The notes: generated by a model from the sequence alone, not told the origin. A stretch of DNA of 27,210 nucleotides from JBBIOI01 sp037443425 (GCA_037443425.1 JBBIOI010000042.1:1-27210); one strand, 5' to 3'; shown: positions 7,392-16,107, numbered from the stretch's first letter. Numbers and translations: made by a program.

Positions 7392-9595
7392 TCTTCAAAG
7401 CCACTTGCTTTGTAAACCTTGCATAGAAGGCCCCTTAAGGGCCAACCACCACTTATCTCATTACAGATCTGAGGGTCATCATCTATCAAAACATTACAAT
7501 TTGATTTCCATACCCCATGAAGAGAGGGTTCTTTACCTTCCTCCTCAGGATACCACCAGCCATGTTGAACATGGATTACCTTTGGATGAATTCCATTAAA
7601 GATTCTACATTTCTGTTTTATCCTGCCTCGAGGTGACTCAATCCAGACCCAATCTCCATCACTTATGCCAAGACTTTCAGCTGTCTCCTTATTTATCTGT
7701 ACTATTGGTTCAGGATGCATCCTTCTTAATGATTTAACCTGACGATGTTCTGAGTGGTAGAATGGTTGGAATCTTCCCCCTGTAATCAGGATAAAAGGAA
7801 ATTCTTTTGCCAAATCAGGCCTACTGTAAGGGCTTTCTGGTGGTTCATAGAATTTAGGAAGAGGGTCGTAGCCAAGGCTTTCAAGGATTGTTGAATATAG
7901 TTCAATCTTTCCTGTGGGTGTTGCAAAACCTCTTTTTTCATAACTCTGATACTCTTTTGGTGCAGGAAGATAGCCACCCTTTGCCATAAATTCTTTAAAG
8001 CTGATTCCGATAGGCTTTAAACGGTAATCATAAACATCCTCAAGTGACTCCCATGGCCAGTCTTCATTTTGTCCAAGTCTTAATGCCAGTGCCCTCCATA
8101 TATCATAGTCATCTCGGCGATCATATAAGCCTTCTATCGTCTTTGGCATTGCCCTTTCACTTCCCATCATTCCTGAGTATGTCCATAGCCAAGGTCTTTC
8201 AAGGTATGTGGTAGATGGCAATACATAATCTGCCAGCTGTCCACTTGGGGTCATAAAGAAATCTACAACCACATAGAGATCAAGGCTCTTAAGTGCCTCA
8301 TAGACAAGTCTTGTGTTTGCCTGTGTTACCATTGGATTACTCGCAAGTGTGATCACACATCTAACAGGGTAGGGTTTTCCTGTCAATATTGCACGGTAAA
8401 CTGTTGGGGCATGGGCATAACATTCAAAAGGACTTCTGTTGTTTGCCTCGTTTCCCCAGATTCTTTCAACATTAGATTGTATTTTATCAAACCCTATACG
8501 AGATAGAAACCTGAATCTTTCAATCCCGATGGTTTTATTTATCTGCTCTATTGGTAATCTATAGCGTGCTGCTATTTCCTGATCATGGATGATACCTGGA
8601 TATGGCGCTGGGAATATATCTCCTCCCTTTATATCTATATTTCCTGTAATGGCAGGTAGAATATAATGTGCATGAAGTGCTTCGATGGAGTTTGCAAGAT
8701 GCTCTATTCCCATTCCATGATTGATTGCACCAGGTTTTAAAGTTGCATACCAGTAGGCTGCCTGTCTAATCTTCTCTTCTGGAATCCATGTGATCTCAGA
8801 AACCCTTGGGATAGAATATTCTTTAACCCTTAATCTTAGTTGATCAAATCCATAACACCATTTTTCAACGAATTCCTTATCATAAAGGCCTTCCTCAATT
8901 ATGTAATTTATCATCCCGAGGGCGAGTGCGCAGTCTGTCCCAGGTCTTATTTGAAGCCAGAGATCTGAGTGTTTGACACTATCGACCTTTCTTGGATCAA
9001 TCACTATGATCTTTGTTCCAAAGTCTTTTCGTGCCTTGATAGCAGCCTTCCAGAAGTTATCCCAGTACCTTGGTCCACCTCCACCCCAGAGGATAACACA
9101 TCGAGTATTTGACCTGACCACTGGAAATAGTCGCCATCCAAAGAGTGTATATCCCATTGCACACATCGGACCATAACAGATTTCTGATGGACCTATATGG
9201 TTTGGGGATCCAAGGATATTAAAGAATCTCAGTCTTACCTCGTCATGGGTCCTTCCGGTACCGCTTGTTGTAGCAATGGTTTCTGGTCCATACTTATCTA
9301 TCAAGGTCTTCATTTTATCTGCTATCTCTGAAAATGCATCTTCCCATAAGATTTTTTGCCAGCGATCCTCACCACGAGCACCTACCCTCTTTAAAGGATA
9401 GTTTAAGCGAAGGGGATGATAAAAATATTCCACAACAGCCCTTCGTCTTGGACATCCCTTTGAAATGGGAGGGGATTTCTTTGAGCCATGGAATTCTAAA
9501 TCAGGCTCAACAGCGAGCAGTCTATTATCCTTAACCTTTGCTAATAAACGACATGCATTATGACATTGGATACAGATGACTCTTTTTGTTTCCAT
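7388..9595 (-). CDS. Cytoplasmic molybdopterin oxidoreductase (acetylene hydratase/thiosulfate reductase-like)
   Basis: Large Mo- or W-bis-pterin enzyme of the DMSO reductase superfamily. The N-terminal [4Fe-4S] motif is C8-x2-C11-x3-C15 with C48 (KGCPRR). C140 in EICYGPMC is placed as the metal-ligating cysteine. The C-terminal pterin-binding domain (about 620-730) includes ITGGRFQPFYHSEHRQ and ends with GGWPLRGLL. At 735 residues, with this cysteine spacing and similar stretches such as LYDKEFVEKWC, it looks closest to the acetylene hydratase/PhsA side of the family. The residue after the second cluster cysteine is His12; acetylene hydratase has its catalytic Asp there, so hydratase activity is unlikely. 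No Tat signal is present, so it works in the cytoplasm. It is last in the long minus-strand series, behind a hairpin, and has no clear Shine-Dalgarno. Substrate unknown. Confidence 0.85.
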   Translation of the reverse strand: METKRVICIQCHNACRLLAKVKDNRLLAVEPDLEFHGSKKSPPISKGCPRRRAVVEYFYHPLRLNYPLKRVGARGEDRWQKILWEDAFSEIADKMKTLIDKYGPETIATTSGTGRTHDEVRLRFFNILGSPNHIGPSEICYGPMCAMGYTLFGWRLFPVVRSNTRCVILWGGGGPRYWDNFWKAAIKARKDFGTKIIVIDPRKVDSVKHSDLWLQIRPGTDCALALGMINYIIEEGLYDKEFVEKWCYGFDQLRLRVKEYSIPRVSEITWIPEEKIRQAAYWYATLKPGAINHGMGIEHLANSIEALHAHYILPAITGNIDIKGGDIFPAPYPGIIHDQEIAARYRLPIEQINKTIGIERFRFLSRIGFDKIQSNVERIWGNEANNRSPFECYAHAPTVYRAILTGKPYPVRCVITLASNPMVTQANTRLVYEALKSLDLYVVVDFFMTPSGQLADYVLPSTTYLERPWLWTYSGMMGSERAMPKTIEGLYDRRDDYDIWRALALRLGQNEDWPWESLEDVYDYRLKPIGISFKEFMAKGGYLPAPKEYQSYEKRGFATPTGKIELYSTILESLGYDPLPKFYEPPESPYSRPDLAKEFPFILITGGRFQPFYHSEHRQVKSLRRMHPEPIVQINKETAESLGISDGDWVWIESPRGRIKQKCRIFNGIHPKVIHVQHGWWYPEEEGKEPSLHGVWKSNCNVLIDDDPQICNEISGGWPLRGLLCKVYKASGFED

Positions 9596-9608
9596 TAGTT
9601 TAAAAACT

Positions 9609-9645
9609 GATCCCTCTCCCCCTGATTCAGAGAGGGAGAGGGATC
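9609..9645 (-). terminator. Strong hairpin with T-run between the FAD oxidase and molybdopterin oxidoreductase genes
   Basis: GATCCCTCTCCC (9609-9620) and GGGAGAGGGATC (9634-9645) form a perfect 12-bp stem with a 13-base loop. Read on the minus strand it lies 21 bases after the FAD oxidase stop and is followed by AGTTTTTAAA. It may act as a rho-independent or partial terminator, lowering expression of the last gene. The CCCTCTCCC/GGGAGAGGG arms also resemble a widespread dispersed palindromic repeat. Confidence 0.55.
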
Positions 9646-9666
9646 TCTTGATTATATTTTGATAAA

Positions 9667-11277
9667 TTAGATTTCTGGAGGAATCTTGATCTCAGGGCTT
9701 TCCCAGTCCTTTAAGGGTTTCATCCATTCAGCCTTTTCTACGAATATATCATGGGCAAGTGGCACAGGTGGGTGGCAGACCCATAAGGGATCGAACTCAT
9801 TCTTTATCCTAAGCAACCATTTATGGTAATCAGGTCCGTATTTTGGACCTGTTAGATAAAGGGGTTGATGAGGTCCAAGTAGAGACGTATAGAAGCGGTG
9901 TCTTATATTCATCTTTGAGGTTTCTACATAGAAGTGGTCGACTCCTGTTGTGTCTTCATCCTGATCCCAGTAAATGAGAAACTCTGAATAGCCCTGATGT
10001 CCAAGTTCAAAGCTCTGGAACCATCCAGGATCTCCATAGTCAGGCATAAGTGGTGGTGTATACTTCTTCTTGAGTTCGGCATAATATTCTCCATGAACAA
10101 CTGCCTGGGAAAGGGTTTCAATAACATAGTCAACTGAGACATAAGAACCGCACATCAACCACATACCTGCGGAGTCTGCATTCTTTATCCAAGATTCATC
10201 CGTTGGTTTTGTGGGTCTTTGTACACCACCAAGTTCCTTCATAATGTCGTTTAAAACATTTTCATCATATTGCATCTGTTCCTCTGATGTATATCCTATA
10301 AGCAGCACTCGAACGATAAAGAAATTTTTTATTGTCTCTTCGCTTTCTTTTCCCCATAATTCCCAAAACTCTTCTTTACATTCTGCCTTTGCAATTGCGC
10401 GCCAGAAAAGGGGGACTTTTGTAACTGCACCTGCTATCTCTGCCTTTCCAATCTCAAACATCGCTTTTATTTGTGCCTCTTTACTCGGTAGCTGAAAATT
10501 GATCCATTTAACCCTTTTCTCAGGGAGTTGAAGTGCAGTATTGGGTGAGATACCTGTTGGTATAAGTCTTTCGGGCTGAAATGGGAGGAGTTTTACAGCC
10601 ATCTTTGTTACTATACCAAGACATCCCCTTAGTCCAGTATAACCCCTTAATAGACCTCTTAAATCAGGTCCGATTCCATCACCCCAGAAAGGATCATCTC
10701 CGATTGCTAAGGATCCCATCTTTACAAGCTCTCCATCGGGTAGCACAAGTTCAGTTCCCAAGATCCTTCTGTGGGGAAGACCGATTCTATGGCTCAAGGG
10801 TGACCAACCATCTCCAATGAGATTTGCTATAACAGATGCCTGGGCACCACCTCCTCCAATTACTACATATGCCCCTCTCTTCATGGCCTCTTCTTGTAGT
10901 GGTGAGTAGATAACCCCAGGCCCAACAACTGCATATAGGTGTTTTTCATCAATCTCAAAATGGTTCATCCTTTTAAGATCGATCAGAAGTTCATTTTCCA
11001 CATGGCAATGAGAACGAGGTCCATAGAATCCTGTGCTATATGGGACATAAGGGACTTTGTAGCGGTTACATACCTTAACAATCTTTTGAACCTCTTCTGT
11101 TGTTCGTGGAAGTATGACTGCACCAGGTATCTTTGTCATTACACGTTCATAGCCACAACCTGCCTCATACCCTCCAGGACCAGATCTATAACCCTCGCAT
11201 ATTACTGGATCGTCAGAGATATACTCAGTTCCAACAATTGATTCTAAAGCTTTATATGCTTCTTTAACAATAGCCAT
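9667..11277 (-). CDS. FAD-binding oxidoreductase, vanillyl-alcohol oxidase/4-cresol dehydrogenase-like
   Basis: Flavoprotein of the FAD-binding type 4 (PCMH) superfamily, which oxidises alcohols, hydroxy acids or phenols. The FAD domain is visible from about residue 45 (PGAVILPRTTEEVQKIVKVC), through VPYSTGFYGPRSH (78-90) in the pyrophosphate-loop position and LLIDLKRMN (97-105), to GYTGLRGCLGIVTKMAVKL near 215-235. The P-x-STG loop is more like 4-cresol dehydrogenase than GlcD. The C-terminal half is the substrate domain, and the usual final NPGK-type motif is replaced by FDPLWVCHPPVPLAHD. 536 residues is full length. AAGGAGGT precedes the ATG, and it follows the CCG Fe-S gene by 11 bases. 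With that protein and a second FAD oxidase it probably forms one complex. The natural substrate is not known. Confidence 0.82.
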   Translation of the reverse strand: MAIVKEAYKALESIVGTEYISDDPVICEGYRSGPGGYEAGCGYERVMTKIPGAVILPRTTEEVQKIVKVCNRYKVPYVPYSTGFYGPRSHCHVENELLIDLKRMNHFEIDEKHLYAVVGPGVIYSPLQEEAMKRGAYVVIGGGGAQASVIANLIGDGWSPLSHRIGLPHRRILGTELVLPDGELVKMGSLAIGDDPFWGDGIGPDLRGLLRGYTGLRGCLGIVTKMAVKLLPFQPERLIPTGISPNTALQLPEKRVKWINFQLPSKEAQIKAMFEIGKAEIAGAVTKVPLFWRAIAKAECKEEFWELWGKESEETIKNFFIVRVLLIGYTSEEQMQYDENVLNDIMKELGGVQRPTKPTDESWIKNADSAGMWLMCGSYVSVDYVIETLSQAVVHGEYYAELKKKYTPPLMPDYGDPGWFQSFELGHQGYSEFLIYWDQDEDTTGVDHFYVETSKMNIRHRFYTSLLGPHQPLYLTGPKYGPDYHKWLLRIKNEFDPLWVCHPPVPLAHDIFVEKAEWMKPLKDWESPEIKIPPEI

Positions 11278-11288
11278 GCCTTACCTCC

Positions 11289-12584
11289 TTATACTTCCAT
11301 TGAAGTAAGAATAAGTTCAGATATATCCATTACCTTTATCTTATGTCCTTCTTCCCTTATTGCCTGTGTGAAATTATTTTTACACCATGGACAAGCAGAG
11401 ACCAAAAGCTCTGCTCCAACCTCTCTAACCTCTTCGAGTCTGTGTTTAGCTGAGAACGAGGCAAGCTCTGGAAAGGCCTCTTTTGTTCCTCTTCCCGCTC
11501 CACAGCAGAATGCATTTTCCCTGATTCGAGGCATTTCAACGAAATCAATACCTGGAATGGATTTGATGATATTTCTTGGTTGACTGTAAAGCCCCTCTCT
11601 ACCCCTTCGTCTTTTAAGAGGAGGACTTACAGTTCCCATCCATCCCCGTTCTCCTTTCCAAGGAGTCCAGGCATCACAAAGTCTACTTATACCACATGAA
11701 TCGTGATATGTGATTCTTAATTCAACTGGTTTTTTGAGCTTTATTTGACCACTGCTTATCGCATCACTTGCAAATTCAAGAAGATGCATCACTTTAAATC
11801 CAAGCTCAGAGGTTGCGATATTTAATATCTTTGGATAATCGGCCTTCCACATACGATAGCATTCTGCACAGCTTGTAATCAGTATCTTTGCCCCTGACTC
11901 TCTTACTGCATCTATATTCCTTCTGGCAAGTTCTTTTGCTTCATCAATCATTCCAACTGAATAAAGAACATTACCACAACACCACTCATCTGCCATAAGC
12001 ATAAAATCATTACCTGAGGAGTTAATAATCTTTGCCGTTGCCCTGGCAATTTCTGGATTAACGTAGGATGAGGAACATCCAACAAAGTAAAGGATGTCCG
12101 CCTTTTTAGAAGGCTTTATGTCTTTAGTTAACCACTTTGTCCTATTCTCATGAGCAGTGCCAAAATGGTTGTGGGTCTTTGAGATGTTTTCTGCCAATTT
12201 TTTATGGGCAGGCATAGGACCTGCTCCATCTTTTACGGCCTTAATCCTTAAGGCTTCGAGTGTAAGACCTATCTCTAAATCGAGATTTCTCTTACACCCG
12301 ACATCACACGCCCCGCAGAGTGGATCTGCATAAATAATCTCTAAAAGTTTCGGATTCCAGCTAAGCCTTCCTTCTGCCAAGGCATAACCAATCCTCATCT
12401 TTCCAAATGCACCATAGGAATCAAATGGATTCCAGGTATTACTTGGACAACGGGTTGTAAATTTTATACCTGGCATATAGGTATGCTCAACCCAGTAACA
12501 TCCCTTACACTTTATGCAACGACTCATATCATAGACAAAATTATCTAAAACTGTAACATCAAGGCTTAATGGTTTTTTGGGCAT
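11289..12584 (-). CDS. CCG-domain (Fe-S)-binding protein, GlcF/HdrD-like electron acceptor
   Basis: Soluble electron carrier of the heterodisulfide reductase D/GlpC/GlcF type, expected to take electrons from the flanking FAD oxidases. Two cluster motifs occupy the N-terminal part: C23-x2-C26-x2-C29 with C46-Pro, and C90-x2-C93-x3-C97. Two cysteine-rich CCG domains follow: C170, C202-C203-G, C239-x2-C242, then C297, C360-C361-G, C398-x2-C401. No membrane helix is visible, unlike NarI-fused relatives. Between C297 and YSQPR (333-337) the protein carries a loop of about 30 residues, and its DNA is a 51-bp inverted repeat (11583-11633). AAGGAGG lies 5 bases before the ATG. Spacing to both FAD oxidase genes is about 10 bases, arguing for a fixed FAD-FeS-FAD complex. 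Confidence 0.88.
   Translation of the reverse strand: MPKKPLSLDVTVLDNFVYDMSRCIKCKGCYWVEHTYMPGIKFTTRCPSNTWNPFDSYGAFGKMRIGYALAEGRLSWNPKLLEIIYADPLCGACDVGCKRNLDLEIGLTLEALRIKAVKDGAGPMPAHKKLAENISKTHNHFGTAHENRTKWLTKDIKPSKKADILYFVGCSSSYVNPEIARATAKIINSSGNDFMLMADEWCCGNVLYSVGMIDEAKELARRNIDAVRESGAKILITSCAECYRMWKADYPKILNIATSELGFKVMHLLEFASDAISSGQIKLKKPVELRITYHDSCGISRLCDAWTPWKGERGWMGTVSPPLKRRRGREGLYSQPRNIIKSIPGIDFVEMPRIRENAFCCGAGRGTKEAFPELASFSAKHRLEEVREVGAELLVSACPWCKNNFTQAIREEGHKIKVMDISELILTSMEV
11583..11633. repeat. 51-bp imperfect inverted repeat inside the CCG-protein gene
   Basis: The ends ACTGTAA and TTACAGT are perfect inverted copies, and the inward pyrimidine- and purine-rich parts (CCCCTCTCTA, TAAGAGGAGG) pair with interruptions. 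Read in the coding frame it gives TVSPPLKRRRGREGLYS (residues 318-334), a peptide typical of palindromic repeats translated inside genes. The surrounding frame is intact. Confidence 0.5.
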
Positions 12585-12594
12585 CTTATCCTCC

Positions 12595-14052
12595 TTAAAA
12601 ACAGAGATTTCCAGGATTCATGATATTATTAGGATCAAAGATCTTCTTCACCCTTTTAAGGGTTATGGTATAATTTGCAGCCCTTTCGTAAACGAGTTTG
12701 GCTAAATCTCCATAAGGCCTTGTAAAAAAGGCGCCATGATTTAGCAAAACCCTTGCTGCCTCATTGTATAGATTTTTAATTTTATTAACTTCAGAACTGT
12801 TATTCGGGTCGTAAAAGAAATGAAACTCTAAATGGCAGGCACGATTATGTTCAATAGGTTGAAAATAGATTCCAATATCCTTTATCGAATAATCGAACCT
12901 TGAGGAGACCTCTTCAACATCTTTTATAAACATTGGTGCAAGCACCGGACGTGTAATGAAGAATAGACTCTGGCAACAACCCTTCCAGCGATTCTTCCAG
13001 TAAGTTTCATCATCCGGCCATGGCTTTCTTAGAAGTGATAAAACCTTTTTCCCGATCCCTGGGAAACCCGGTAGATTATCTACAAGAGAGATATCCTTAA
13101 ACTCGTTTTTTATGATCTCATTTAGTGCCTTCTCTTCATATGCTATCTTTTCATCAGGTCTTCTTAAAAGACCACTTATGATCATTATGAGTGTCCAAGG
13201 TGGAAGTTGATCTCGATATTTCTCAAACTCCTTTTTAAAGTCTTCAGCAACGATTGTAGCAAAACTAACATTATTGAGCAGGACACATTCCTGTCCGATT
13301 CGCCTTGGTAAAACCCTATAAAGAAATTCTATACAGTAGGGAAGGTCATAAACCGGTGCAAAAAATACCTTATCCTTTCTTGGAATCGATTCAATCTTGA
13401 GATTAGCCCACGTAACAACCCCCATTGTTCCCTGAGCACCCTGTATAAATCTGTAGAAGTCGATACCAGGACCTGATGGGTTTGCTCCCCTTGATATGGA
13501 ATCTGGATAACCATTCACACTTGCAGAGCCTGTCCTGAATATCTCTCCTGTTGGCCAAACTACCTCCATGCTCTGAAGGGGTTCTCCATAATCATAAACC
13601 GTGTTTGTTGGTACTTCTCTCTCGAGATAATCGGTTACAACAGAACGTTTAGGATGGGGAAGAAGTGGCATTATCATTCTGAATCCCTTTTTTGCCAGCT
13701 CTTCAGTCAATTTTTTCCATGTAACACCCGCCTCAATCCTCACCCTTCTGTTGTCTCCGTCAATATCAAGGACTTTGTCCATTCGTGTAAGATCAACAAC
13801 AATGCCACCTTGCTTTGGAATGGTTGCTCCATTGAAATGGACATGTGAACTTACAGGGATAACAGGTATGGCTTGATCATTTGCTAATTTAATAATCTTT
13901 GAGACCTCCTGAGCATCTTTTGGTTTTACGACATAGTTTGGCATTCCTGAAGGAACTAAGCTAAAGTCTTTTGAATATTTTTTTAGTGTTTCTAAATCAT
14001 CAAAGAAGTAATCAGATCCAACAATTTCCAAAAGCTTATCCTTAATATTCAT
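12595..14052 (-). CDS. FAD-binding oxidoreductase, second subunit of the FAD-FeS-FAD set
   Basis: A second flavoprotein of the FAD-binding type 4 superfamily, 485 residues. The FAD domain begins with YVVKPKDAQEVSKIIKLAN (40-58), has VIPVSSHVHFNGA (64-76) in the pyrophosphate-loop position, IVVDLTRMDKV (84-94) and FIQGAQGTMGVVTWANLKI near 210-230. The C-terminus ends in the classical FDPNNIMNPGNLCF, which the partner at 9667-11277 lacks. Sequence similarity to that partner is only general, so they are divergent members rather than a recent duplication. It could be the catalytic or the structural flavin subunit. The start is placed at the ATG at 14052, with GGGG about 9 bases upstream. The Fe-S gene follows after 10 bases. 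Substrate unknown; an alcohol, hydroxy acid or phenol is the family expectation. Confidence 0.82.
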   Translation of the reverse strand: MNIKDKLLEIVGSDYFFDDLETLKKYSKDFSLVPSGMPNYVVKPKDAQEVSKIIKLANDQAIPVIPVSSHVHFNGATIPKQGGIVVDLTRMDKVLDIDGDNRRVRIEAGVTWKKLTEELAKKGFRMIMPLLPHPKRSVVTDYLEREVPTNTVYDYGEPLQSMEVVWPTGEIFRTGSASVNGYPDSISRGANPSGPGIDFYRFIQGAQGTMGVVTWANLKIESIPRKDKVFFAPVYDLPYCIEFLYRVLPRRIGQECVLLNNVSFATIVAEDFKKEFEKYRDQLPPWTLIMIISGLLRRPDEKIAYEEKALNEIIKNEFKDISLVDNLPGFPGIGKKVLSLLRKPWPDDETYWKNRWKGCCQSLFFITRPVLAPMFIKDVEEVSSRFDYSIKDIGIYFQPIEHNRACHLEFHFFYDPNNSSEVNKIKNLYNEAARVLLNHGAFFTRPYGDLAKLVYERAANYTITLKRVKKIFDPNNIMNPGNLCF

Positions 14053-14085
14053 AGTTTAATCCCCCATTCATACTTTTTTGATTTA

Positions 14086-16107
14086 TTATGCATGTACAAA
14101 TTGGGCATTTACCCTTGGTCCATTTTTAATGAAATTCTCCATCCCAATTCTCATGTCCTGGGTTAATAAACATTCACCAAATGTCTTTGCCTCAAATTTT
14201 AAACCATCTTCAAGGTTCATCTTTGCCCCTTCAAGTATGGCCTTCTGAAGGAGTGAATCTATCTTTCTACTGAGATGACCAATATCTACCTCAGGAAGTT
14301 TTTCAGGAACTGGAATCGGCCCTTTTTCAATGGGTTTAATCTTAACTTCACCAGAAATTATTTTTCTTACCAGATCAATTGCAGCCTCAATCAGATCTCC
14401 TTCAACCTCATCTTGAATTAGACCGAGCTGTTTTGCTTCTGCTGACGAGATAGGATTTGCTGTCCTTAAAATTTTCCATGCATTTTCAATCCCAATAAGT
14501 CTTGGAAGTCTCTGAGTTCCACCAAGGCCAGGGATGATACCAAGCCTTGGTTCAGGTTGGGCGATAAACACCTTGAGTCCTTTTCGTGCAATTCTTGCAG
14601 TGCAGGCCATTGCTATTTCATTTCCACCGCCAAAGGCTAAACCATTCATTGCACATACAACAGGTTTTCCTAAATTCTCAATTAAAAGGGCAGTCTGTTG
14701 ATCCCTTAAGCACCCAGCCTCTGCCTCTTCAGGTGTTTTAAGGGCTGCAAGCATATTTATGTCTGCACCTGATACGAATGCCCTTGTCCCAAATCCAGTT
14801 AATATAGCCCCTTTGATTTTAGGATCATTCTTTATATCAGAAAAGGTTTCATATAATTGTGAAAGCACATCTTTATTAAGGGCATTTAGAACCGTGGGTC
14901 TACGGATTTTTACGATCGCTATATCTCCTTTGTCTTCTCTGAAGACTACAGGGATTTTCCATGGTTTGCCAGATTCAGCCTGTTTCTTTAGAAGATCTGT
15001 GATTTTAAATCCAGGATTTTCACGACTGTAATTTTCAATGAGTTCATAAGCCCTCTGAATACCAATATTGTTCATCATCCTGAAAGGAGGGGCCATTACA
15101 AGACCAACCTCAACCCCCATATCAACATCCCCGATATTTGATATTCCACTATCCACAATTTCACAGGCTATACCAAAAAATGCAGCCATGACATTGTTTG
15201 ATACCTTATCATAGAGTTCCTGGCTATATTCAACCTTTTCACCCTTTGCGGGTGTATCCCATGATTTTTTAGACTCCACCATTTCATCAAGTAGCTTTGG
15301 AGAACGAAACCACGGCATGATAATAGAGTTATAATTCTTTAAACCATGTTGTGTTAAAGGATTTCCACCTGTTAGATTATGGGCTGTAAATGGGCCTACT
15401 CCCATTCCAAGCGCCTTTTGAACGATTGCATCGATCTGTTTAACAGTCCCAATACCCTTCTCAGCTAAAAGAACCGAAGCCAAAAATATTCCTTCAAAAA
15501 ATGGATTTATTGCAAAGCCAAATCTACTCTTTACCTTTATTGGTGCCTTACCTATAAACTCATAAAATTTTTCAAGATATTCAACAAGGCCTGGATCAGT
15601 ATCCTTAGAAGAGACAAGTTCAATCAGGATATTTCTCTCTGCAGGGAAGAAGTAGTGGATTACAAGGGTTCGAGATTTGTCTCTTACATTCTGAAAAATT
15701 TCTTCGGGTGTCATATGCGAAGAGTTTGATGCAAGGATGGATGTTTTTGGACATACTTCCTCACATTGCTGAAAGATCTTATGCTTAACATCAAGCCTTT
15801 CAAATGCAGCTTCAATAATGAGGTCAGCATCACTTAATTTACCATAATCCGTCGTGAATATCATATTTTTAAGTATTGCATCAGAGTCTTCCTTCTTAAA
15901 TATATTCTTTTCAACTGCCTTTGCCATCTTTGATTCAGCCTTTTTTGCTCCAGAGTCCAAGGCTGACTGGAGAATGTCAACAATAACAACAGGTACATTA
16001 TAATTAAAAAGGTTTTGACTGAAATGTAGGGCAATATCAGGACCTATATTGCCCGATCCTATAACACCCACTTTTCGTATTGTACGACCAAACATTGTAA
16101 AAGCCAT
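14086..16107 (-). CDS. 3-hydroxyacyl-CoA dehydrogenase/enoyl-CoA hydratase fusion
   Basis: Bifunctional beta-oxidation enzyme with the dehydrogenase first, the reverse of FadB. Numbered from the ATG at 16107 (673 residues): the Rossmann loop GSGNIG is at 17-22, SNSS at 127-130, and the dehydrogenase dyad is H151 and E163. A helical dehydrogenase C-domain follows to about 385. The crotonase domain starts near 394 and holds the oxyanion-hole stretches VSGADINML and NGLAFGGGNE, with both catalytic glutamates, E497 and E519 (QPEPRLGIIPGLGGTQRL). Both halves look active. A TTG seven codons upstream (16128) is in frame, but AAGGAGGAG lies just before the ATG, so I prefer the ATG. The gene follows dctM after about 115 bases that contain a palindrome and a possible promoter, and leads into the FAD oxidase gene. 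Confidence 0.9.
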   Translation of the reverse strand: MAFTMFGRTIRKVGVIGSGNIGPDIALHFSQNLFNYNVPVVIVDILQSALDSGAKKAESKMAKAVEKNIFKKEDSDAILKNMIFTTDYGKLSDADLIIEAAFERLDVKHKIFQQCEEVCPKTSILASNSSHMTPEEIFQNVRDKSRTLVIHYFFPAERNILIELVSSKDTDPGLVEYLEKFYEFIGKAPIKVKSRFGFAINPFFEGIFLASVLLAEKGIGTVKQIDAIVQKALGMGVGPFTAHNLTGGNPLTQHGLKNYNSIIMPWFRSPKLLDEMVESKKSWDTPAKGEKVEYSQELYDKVSNNVMAAFFGIACEIVDSGISNIGDVDMGVEVGLVMAPPFRMMNNIGIQRAYELIENYSRENPGFKITDLLKKQAESGKPWKIPVVFREDKGDIAIVKIRRPTVLNALNKDVLSQLYETFSDIKNDPKIKGAILTGFGTRAFVSGADINMLAALKTPEEAEAGCLRDQQTALLIENLGKPVVCAMNGLAFGGGNEIAMACTARIARKGLKVFIAQPEPRLGIIPGLGGTQRLPRLIGIENAWKILRTANPISSAEAKQLGLIQDEVEGDLIEAAIDLVRKIISGEVKIKPIEKGPIPVPEKLPEVDIGHLSRKIDSLLQKAILEGAKMNLEDGLKFEAKTFGECLLTQDMRIGMENFIKNGPRVNAQFVHA

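Noticed and set aside
7388..9595. Periplasmic, Tat-exported molybdopterin reductase
   Set aside because: The protein begins only seven residues before its first cluster cysteine, and no twin-arginine sequence is present.
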